This document shows, piece by piece, positions 6,684 through 11,263 of a DNA stretch of 11,263 nt (position 1 is the stretch's first letter; the number at the start of each line of letters is the position of its first letter). A model generated the notes under the pieces. The model ran no database searches, was not told the DNA's origin, and worked only from the letters and a program-made list of their open reading frames with translations. The stretch lies in contig JADFSZ010000040.1 of assembly GCA_022560555.1 (NCBI GenBank), positions 1 to 11,263 on the forward strand, in the 5' to 3' direction. The position numbers and the translations under genes were made by a program. This DNA comes from PVC group bacterium. GTDB taxonomy: Bacteria > GCA-001730085 > JADFSZ01.

Positions 6684-7537
6684 ATGCGAGACCGTTTTTT
6701 GGTGGATTTTTTTGATGGGGAGGTGCTAATGGTTTTCTGATCCAAGGTACCCGGTTTTAAGAGCATGTCGATTTCACCGAGAAACACCTGAGTTCGAATA
6801 CGGACAGGAACACGTTTTTCATCATTGGACATCCACAGGACAATCCCGTTTTTGGTGATCTCATTATCACCGTTGGGAACAATTTTTTCCACGTCCACTT
6901 CCACACGGATGGTGTCAAAAACACCCCGGTTGCGAATTTCAATTTCTTCTTTTTCTTTGGCATGAACTCGTAATTTATAGTGCTTTTTATTCGAATCGAC
7001 ATAAAAATCCACATGAGTTCCTATTTCGAGATCCACCATTCGAAACAAATAAAAGCTGGACAGGGTATCTTTGGACTTTTCCATAACCTGAATTTCTTCT
7101 TCACCGGATTTTTCAACATATTTGGCAGTCCCCATTTCGGGATTATACGTCACAACCTGGTCTTTCTCATAATGTCCTTCCCGAAGGCGCTTTTCATATC
7201 TTAAAGAGTATAATTCTTTCGCGTCCGCGATTGATTCAATTCGATCCCGAACCTCATAAAATACGGACAAAAACCGGTTCGATTCGGCCGTGAGAACAAA
7301 ATGAAACGCTTCCTTTCCCTCATACTCGATCATATCAAGAATTTCCATCTTAATCTCACCGCACGGAATTCCCGACCAATACACATCATAAAGCAGAACC
7401 TCTCCCGGATGCAAAAAGTCTATGGCCGAAGGCCTATCCGGAGCCTCCGCAAAAGCATTTGAAAAAACACAGGCCATGCCGAGAAGGCAGCAAATCTTAA
7501 TTGTTAAGAAAAATTTCACACGCTTTGAAAACATCAT
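6680..7537 (-). CDS. DUF3108 domain periplasmic protein
   Basis: The protein is about 285 residues with an N-terminal signal sequence (basic FSKRVK, hydrophobic core, cleavage probably after SNAFA). DUF3108 hallmarks follow: PGEVLLYDVYWSGIPCGEI, then RIESIADAKELYSLRYEKRLREGHY, then LWMSNDEKRVPVRIRTQVFLGEI. The family is a predicted periplasmic beta-rich protein of unknown biochemical function, often found near envelope genes. A very basic Ser/Lys-rich tail (PSKKSTKKRSRI) closes it. Three in-frame starts lie close together: GTG at 7543 and ATG at 7537 and 7534. I chose 7537, but none has a good Shine-Dalgarno. All lie inside the 3' end of the preceding GT9 gene, so translation is probably coupled. 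It is the last gene of the wecB operon. Confidence 0.85.
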   Translation of the reverse strand: MMFSKRVKFFLTIKICCLLGMACVFSNAFAEAPDRPSAIDFLHPGEVLLYDVYWSGIPCGEIKMEILDMIEYEGKEAFHFVLTAESNRFLSVFYEVRDRIESIADAKELYSLRYEKRLREGHYEKDQVVTYNPEMGTAKYVEKSGEEEIQVMEKSKDTLSSFYLFRMVDLEIGTHVDFYVDSNKKHYKLRVHAKEKEEIEIRNRGVFDTIRVEVDVEKIVPNGDNEITKNGIVLWMSNDEKRVPVRIRTQVFLGEIDMLLKPGTLDQKTISTSPSKKSTKKRSRI

Positions 7538-8519
7538 CCACACTCAATTTCTTCATACAGTCATGGGTTTGAATCGGACATACCTTCTTAAAACAGGGCC
7601 GGCACTCAACATTCGTTTTTACGATCCGGCATTGATCCGTATTCGGACCGGTCAATTCATCTGACGTCGGGCCGAATAAAGCTACTATGGGGGTGCCCAA
7701 AGCGGCAGCTAAATGCATCGGGCCCGAATCATTCGTGACAAAAAGCCGGGATTTGGATACAAGAGTTATGAGCTCTTCCATCTTCAACGCTTTGGAGCCC
7801 AAAAAATTCACGGTCTTTTTCCCCATCCCATCATCAAGAAGATGCTGAATATGTTGATCTTCCGGGGCCCCGACAAATATGACCTTATGTGACACAAGAG
7901 CCACAATTCGATGGGCCAGTTCGATAAAAGATTGAATGGGCCAATTTTTGGTCACCCACCGTGAAGTCGGGCACAATAATATAATGTCTTTCCCTTTTTG
8001 ACAACCCTCCATCAAAAGCTTCTTTTCCAGGCCTTCCCAATTATTTTGCCGCGGGATATAAAAAGGCAGTTTATCCGGGGCCGCGTCCGAAACCAAGAGC
8101 CCGTATCGCTTTGCGGCATTGATCGGACGAGCGGACACATCAACTTTTCGGGTGTAAAACTTGGGGGCGCCTTCCCGGGCATTCGAAAAACCGACACGCT
8201 CTTTAGCCCCGCTCAAAAAGGCAATGAGTCCCGACAAAAACAATCCTTGGGCATCAATCACACGATCAAACCGTTCGCCCCGAAGCTGACGAATGAGGTG
8301 AATAAAATTTTTCAACCATAAAACCGGCGGCTGCTTTTTAGGTTTGCGCAGCAAAAATATTTTATCAATCGACGGGTTCCCTTTCAAGAACACTTCATAT
8401 TGAGGCTCAACCAGCCAGGAGACGGTCTCTTCGCCGTTTCTCTCCTTAATGATTTTTGCAAGCGGCGTCGCCTGGATAACATCTCCAAGCGAGCTGTATT
8501 TAATAATAAGTGTTTTCAT
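7497..8519 (-). CDS. Glycosyltransferase family 9 (heptosyltransferase-type)
   Basis: This 340-residue cytoplasmic GT-B enzyme belongs to the ADP-heptose:LPS heptosyltransferase family (WaaC/WaaF/RfaQ). It probably adds a heptose or related sugar during lipopolysaccharide core synthesis. N-terminal YSSLGDVIQATP (8-19) contains the family Asp13. DAQGLFLSGLIA is at 89-100, and NAREGAPKFYTRKV at 113-126 recalls the WaaC acceptor loop. The C-terminal nucleotide-sugar domain has PTSRWVTKNWP (184-194) and NDSGPMHLAAALGTPIVALFGPT (263-285) with Asp264. The tail has the Cys cluster C306/C309/C314/C321, seen in many members of this family outside the enterics. The start overlaps the end of wecB by 20 bases, and its own stop lies inside the DUF3108 gene. 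Exact donor and acceptor are not determined. Confidence 0.9.
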   Translation of the reverse strand: MKTLIIKYSSLGDVIQATPLAKIIKERNGEETVSWLVEPQYEVFLKGNPSIDKIFLLRKPKKQPPVLWLKNFIHLIRQLRGERFDRVIDAQGLFLSGLIAFLSGAKERVGFSNAREGAPKFYTRKVDVSARPINAAKRYGLLVSDAAPDKLPFYIPRQNNWEGLEKKLLMEGCQKGKDIILLCPTSRWVTKNWPIQSFIELAHRIVALVSHKVIFVGAPEDQHIQHLLDDGMGKKTVNFLGSKALKMEELITLVSKSRLFVTNDSGPMHLAAALGTPIVALFGPTSDELTGPNTDQCRIVKTNVECRPCFKKVCPIQTHDCMKKLSVDDVFKACEIFLNN

Positions 8520-9597
8520 GACAAAATGTTTCCGTAATCACATTGACAATTTTCTCGGCGGCATTTGCGTCCCCGTAAAGCCGGGAAAACCTTTTGCCTT
8601 TTTTCACGTTTTTGACGCTCATGCGAATTTGATCCGTTTCCACCGGGACCAGTCGATTCCACTTCGTTTTTATGGTTTCGACCCATTCCGTTGAATCCCG
8701 AAGAGTTAAACACGGCACACCAAGCATATAAGCTTCCTTTTGCAGGCCTCCGGAATCCGTCACAACCATTTTCCCTCCGGATACCAGAGCCATAAAATCA
8801 ATGTACCCTAAGGGATCGATGCGTCGAAGTCTCGGGCCAAACTCCTTTAAAACGTTATCAAAAATGATTTCACTAAGAATATTTTTTGTCCGCGGATGCA
8901 CGGGAAATACAAACATTTCGCCTGACTGAGATAAGCCTTCAAGAATATTGCGCAGGTTCTTGCGTTTGTCAACATTTCCTTGGCGATGGATCGTAAGAAC
9001 GGAGTATCCTTTTTCTTTGAGCCCCCACTGATGGATTATGACGGGCTTACGTTCACGGACAACAGGTTCAAACCGGCAAAAAATGTCATACATCACATCC
9101 CCGACAAGATGGGTTTTCTTTGAAAATCCTTCCTGTTCTAAGTTTTTAACGGCTTGAGCTGTCGGAGCAAAAAGAAGCGTGGAGACACAATCAACAAGAA
9201 TGCGATTTACTTCTTCGGGCATACTTCGATCAAAAGATCGAAGACCCGCTTCCACATGGATCACCGGAATTTTATTTTGACTGGCAACAAGAGCTCCGGC
9301 CAGCGTCGAATTGGTATCTCCGTACACCAACACGGCATCAGGCTTCTCTTCCTGCATCACTTTATCCAGCTTCCGAACCATGAAACCGACTTGTTCGGCA
9401 TGAGTCCCCCCGGAGATCCCAAGATCATAATCCGGACGGGGAATATTCAATTCACGAAAAAATAATTCGGACATATTAAAATCAAAATGTTGTCCGGTAT
9501 GAACAAGACATTCCGAATGCTGTTTTCGGATCAAACCGGAAACAGCCGAAGCTTTGATAAATTGCGGCCGAGCTCCTAAAACGGTCATGATCTTCAT
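8500..9597 (-). CDS. wecB: UDP-N-acetylglucosamine 2-epimerase (non-hydrolysing), WbpI-like subtype
   Basis: This 365-residue cytoplasmic enzyme interconverts UDP-GlcNAc and UDP-ManNAc, or the corresponding 2,3-diacetamido-uronates, for surface polysaccharide synthesis. Motifs in order: GARPQFIK (8-15), HTGQH (33-37), YGDTNSTLAG (92-101), HVEAGLRSFDRSMPEEVNR (114-132) with the catalytic-region Asp and Glu residues, TIHRQGN near 203, HPRT and VTDSGGLQKEAYMLGVP. GARPQFIK, YGDTNS and the MPEEVNR spacing resemble the WbpI-type branch more than enterobacterial WecB, so the true substrate may be UDP-GlcNAc3NAcA. AAGGAG lies nine bases before the ATG. It is first in an overlapping three-gene unit with GT9 and DUF3108, and a terminator-like hairpin stands immediately upstream. 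Confidence 0.9.
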   Translation of the reverse strand: MKIMTVLGARPQFIKASAVSGLIRKQHSECLVHTGQHFDFNMSELFFRELNIPRPDYDLGISGGTHAEQVGFMVRKLDKVMQEEKPDAVLVYGDTNSTLAGALVASQNKIPVIHVEAGLRSFDRSMPEEVNRILVDCVSTLLFAPTAQAVKNLEQEGFSKKTHLVGDVMYDIFCRFEPVVRERKPVIIHQWGLKEKGYSVLTIHRQGNVDKRKNLRNILEGLSQSGEMFVFPVHPRTKNILSEIIFDNVLKEFGPRLRRIDPLGYIDFMALVSGGKMVVTDSGGLQKEAYMLGVPCLTLRDSTEWVETIKTKWNRLVPVETDQIRMSVKNVKKGKRFSRLYGDANAAEKIVNVITETFCHENTYY

Positions 9598-9616
9598 TGT
9601 TTCTCACTCCTTGAAA

Positions 9617-9640
9617 CAAAAATGCGGCGTTTCCGCCGCG
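9617..9640 (-). terminator. GAAA-tetraloop hairpin with T tail upstream of wecB
   Basis: On the minus strand GCGGCG-GAAA-CGCCGC (9624-9639) forms a very stable six-pair stem capped by a GNRA tetraloop, followed by ATTTTTG. It fits a Rho-independent terminator for the cyclic-nucleotide-binding gene upstream. It sits only about 20 bases from the wecB start, so it could instead attenuate read-through into wecB. No convincing promoter is visible between it and wecB. Confidence 0.7.
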
Positions 9641-9653
9641 ATCCAAAGATTTT

Positions 9654-9844
9654 CCACCACAGAGTTCACAGAGCACACAAAGAAAAGCATTCAAAATATT
9701 TTCTTTCGGAAAAACTCGAAATGCCTCAAATAATATTGAATTCAATTCTTTGCTTTTACAATTGCAATTTTTTATTTTTTGAAATTTTTTTGGGGTTTAA
9801 TGAACCTTGAATTTCTCTGTGATCTCCGTGTTCTCTGTGGTTAA
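9654..9844. repeat. Inverted pair of CACAGAG-type tandem repeats flanking an AT-rich core
   Basis: The left arm (9654-9686) has three nine-base units of the form CACAGAGNN: CACAGAG, CACAGAG and CACAAAG. The right arm (9811-9844) carries the same units on the opposite strand: CTCTGTG, CTCCGTG and CTCTGTG. About 125 bases of strongly AT-rich DNA lie between. The arms can pair into a long imperfect cruciform or hairpin. Similar CCACAGAG repeats are known from many environmental bacterial genomes without an established function, and they often produce spurious ORFs. The layout resembles a MITE, but no target duplication was identified. Confidence 0.7.
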
Positions 9845-9853
9845 TGGCAATAT

Positions 9854-10324
9854 CTACACCAGCCCCCAACTCACGTTATCTAAAAGCCGTTGATTGGTTT
9901 GTCGTATACGCCCGCACACCAAACGAGCCAGATTGCGCATCACAATATACCCGAATCGATGATCCGCTTCCAATAATGTCAAGAACTCCTCACGTTCAAT
10001 GATAATGAATTTCGAGGCTTTGGAGCATCGCGCCGTTGCCGATCGCGCCCCGGTATCAATTAACGCAAGTTCTCCGAAAACATCTCCCGGACACATCTTT
10101 CTGATCGGCACAAACTCTTCGGGGGAAATGAGCTCAATCTGTATCGCGACTTCTCCCTCCAGAACAATATACAGCTCTTTTCCTATACTTTGCTCAATGA
10201 ACACAATGTCATTTTCTTTTTTCTCACTCGTTTTACAAATGGACTCGACCTTCTCAATATCTTTATCGGTCAGGCCTTCGAAAATAGAAACTTTTTTTAA
10301 GAAATCCACCCGGGCTTTAGACAT
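9854..10324 (-). CDS. Stand-alone cyclic-nucleotide-binding domain protein
   Basis: The 156-residue product is essentially one CRP-type cyclic-nucleotide-binding domain (about residues 10-130). The phosphate-binding cassette is intact: FGELALIDTGARSATA at 83-98, with Glu85 and Arg94 at the positions that hold the cyclic phosphate and ribose. The preceding beta-roll includes YIVLEGEVAI and the glycines G57, G80 and G84. After the domain only a short helical tail follows (RNLARLVCGRIRQTNQRLLDN). There is no helix-turn-helix, so it is not a complete CRP/FNR regulator. It probably binds cAMP or c-di-GMP and acts through a partner protein. It lies 22 bases after the DUF502 gene, in the same orientation and probably co-transcribed. 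The start at 10324 lacks a clear Shine-Dalgarno sequence. Confidence 0.88.
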   Translation of the reverse strand: MSKARVDFLKKVSIFEGLTDKDIEKVESICKTSEKKENDIVFIEQSIGKELYIVLEGEVAIQIELISPEEFVPIRKMCPGDVFGELALIDTGARSATARCSKASKFIIIEREEFLTLLEADHRFGYIVMRNLARLVCGRIRQTNQRLLDNVSWGLV

Positions 10325-10346
10325 AATGACTATTTTTCATAAAGTG

Positions 10347-10961
10347 TTATTCATCAAATTTTTTCTCGGGGACAAGGATTCCTCCGGACACAACCATTTT
10401 CACGGCTTCTTCAACAGACCAATTCGTCAGGATGACTTTTTCCTGCGGGACAATCTCCATCATGCCGCTTGTCGGATTAGGCGTTGTGGGCACAAATACT
10501 TGATAATATTTATTCCCTTTGGAATCTTCGGAGCTCCCTGTAACAAACGCAACCACCCTCAAGCCGGGATGAGGATATTCAATCAGGACAACTTTTTTAT
10601 ACGTAATTGTGTCCTCCGGAGAAAAGGTGGTCATAAGCTGCTTCGATGAGCGGTATATCGTCCCGACAATCGGAGCCCGATAAATCATACGCTCAAAGTA
10701 GCTCAAAAAAGATTTCCCGATAACATTCCTCGTAATCATTCCGGCCAACCCAAGAAGGAGCAGCATAACGATCACACCGATTCCCGGAATCGGAATATTC
10801 ACATACTGATGAATGATAGGACTCAATCCATTCAAAAAATTAAAAATAAATTTCACAACGATAATCGTCGCGCCGAACGGAATCAGCACAATGATTCCCG
10901 TAATAATATTTTTTTTGATTCCTTGAAAAACTCTTTTCCAAAATTTCGGTTTTTCTTTCAT
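10347..10961 (-). CDS. DUF502 family inner-membrane protein
   Basis: The protein has 204 residues. Its basic N-terminus (MKEKPKFWKRVFQGIKKN) leads into two membrane helices (about 19-42 and 58-78), then the family motif YRAPIVGTIYRSSKQL and a soluble C-terminal domain with FVPTTPNPTSGMMEIVP and WSVEEAVKMVVSGGI. These are DUF502 signatures, a widespread family with no established biochemical role. The frame stays open to an ATG at 11090, which would add 43 residues. I place the start at 10961 because AAGGGA lies nine bases upstream, the family begins at about this point, and a strong promoter lies inside the longer version. It is the first gene of a two-gene unit with the cyclic-nucleotide-binding protein. 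Confidence 0.9.
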   Translation of the reverse strand: MKEKPKFWKRVFQGIKKNIITGIIVLIPFGATIIVVKFIFNFLNGLSPIIHQYVNIPIPGIGVIVMLLLLGLAGMITRNVIGKSFLSYFERMIYRAPIVGTIYRSSKQLMTTFSPEDTITYKKVVLIEYPHPGLRVVAFVTGSSEDSKGNKYYQVFVPTTPNPTSGMMEIVPQEKVILTNWSVEEAVKMVVSGGILVPEKKFDE

Positions 10962-11003
10962 CGATCTTAATCCCTTGGCGGTATATACGTGAGAGAAGGA
11001 ACC

Positions 11004-11031
11004 ATTATAGCGAGACGGCTCAATTTTGCAA
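11004..11031 (-). promoter_or_regulatory. Sigma70 promoter of the DUF502 / cyclic-nucleotide-binding unit
   Basis: On the minus strand TTGCAA (11026-11031) and a perfect TATAAT (11004-11009) are separated by 16 bases. Transcription would begin near 10997, giving a leader of about 36 bases that carries the AAGGGA ribosome binding site for the ATG at 10961. Confidence 0.72.
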
Positions 11032-11107
11032 ACAAAACGCGGAGGTCTCTCATCAGGGAAATTTTTGAGATCAGAGGGAGAATGTATCAAATTTTAACTG
11101 TTTAAAA

Positions 11108-11150
11108 TAAAAAAGCTTAGAGTGTATCCATTCCGGATCGCCCTAAGCCA
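11108..11150 (-). terminator. Terminator of the gene at the right edge
   Basis: On the minus strand GCTTAG (11143-11148) pairs with CTAAGC (11115-11120). A further short ATCC/GGAT pairing lies inside the loop, and six Ts follow the stem (11109-11114). It lies 20 bases after the stop codon at 11170-11172. Confidence 0.72.
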
Positions 11151-11169
11151 ATAGAACATTGGTAAGTGT

Positions 11170-11263
11170 TTAGCGGATCACTTCCCGGTAGGTGTAATAT
11201 CCCGGATGGTAGTTGCCATCAATGTCATATCCTCCGGGCATCCACGTCCGTTCCTGAGCCCGG
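11170..11263 (-). CDS. C-terminal end of an unrecognised Gly/Tyr-rich protein (cut by right edge)
   Basis: The last 30 codons of an open frame end in TAA at 11170-11172. The tail reads WMPGGYDIDGNYHPGYYTY followed by a basic end. Spaced aromatic-PG motifs recall the repetitive W/Y-x-PG segments of small secreted or envelope-associated proteins, but 30 residues are too few to name a family. The terminator placed just after the stop supports it being a real gene. Confidence 0.6.
   Translation of the reverse strand, partial: RAQERTWMPGGYDIDGNYHPGYYTYREVIR

Noticed and set aside
9482-9810. Open frames on both strands across the CACAGAG repeats, including one containing LCVLCELCG
   Set aside because: The nine-base repeat keeps frames open by composition alone. 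They have no ribosome binding sites and overlap wecB or the repeat arms.
1-11263. CRISPR arrays, tRNA or rRNA genes, insertion sequences, prophage or toxin-antitoxin genes
   Set aside because: I saw no regularly spaced direct repeats, transposase or integrase motifs, or tRNA cloverleaf sequences in the window.

Overview
The window carries seven complete genes and two genes cut by the window ends, from a Gram-negative bacterium. The evidence is an outer-membrane beta-barrel protein with a signal peptide and terminal Phe, a heptosyltransferase-type GT9 enzyme, a nucleotide-sugar 2-epimerase, a periplasmic DUF3108 protein and an RND/MMPL lipid exporter. The mix (DUF502, a stand-alone cyclic-nucleotide-binding protein, an acidic alginate-export-like porin, moderate GC) would fit a Candidatus Omnitrophota or similar PVC/delta-type lineage. 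That assignment is an impression from gene content only; there is no marker gene here to prove it.

Left part (1-1870, all minus strand): the N-terminal 100 codons of shikimate dehydrogenase (aroE) run off the left edge. Upstream of it lies an AT-rich GT-C type membrane glycosyltransferase with its own candidate promoter and two perfect palindromes. Between them is a short GC-richer stretch that reads like the C-terminal end of another protein and ends in a TGATG overlap with an in-frame upstream aroE ATG. This suggests a rearrangement or a frameshift at the 3' end of the glycosyltransferase gene.

Centre (1870-6683): an outer-membrane porin gene (minus) with a strong terminator and strong ribosome binding site. 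It is preceded by an unusual 500-bp intergenic region containing a consensus TTGACA-16-TATAAT promoter, nested stem-loops and a G9/C9 homopolymer. Divergent from it is a 924-residue MMPL/RND transporter resembling the hopanoid transporter HpnN.

Right part (6680-11263, all minus): wecB-like epimerase, GT9 glycosyltransferase and DUF3108 protein overlap one another and form an envelope-glycan operon. It converges on the MMPL gene, with the two stop codons physically overlapping. Upstream is a two-gene unit: DUF502 membrane protein, then a CRP-type cyclic-nucleotide-binding domain protein. It has a clear sigma70 promoter and is separated from wecB by a pair of inverted CACAGAG-type repeats and a GAAA-tetraloop terminator. 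The right edge holds the last 30 codons of an unrecognised Gly/Tyr-rich protein and its terminator.

Most of the content serves cell-envelope biogenesis. I did not find a clearly new defence, mobile or CRISPR system. The best candidates for undescribed biology are the porin leader region and the inverted-repeat element upstream of wecB.
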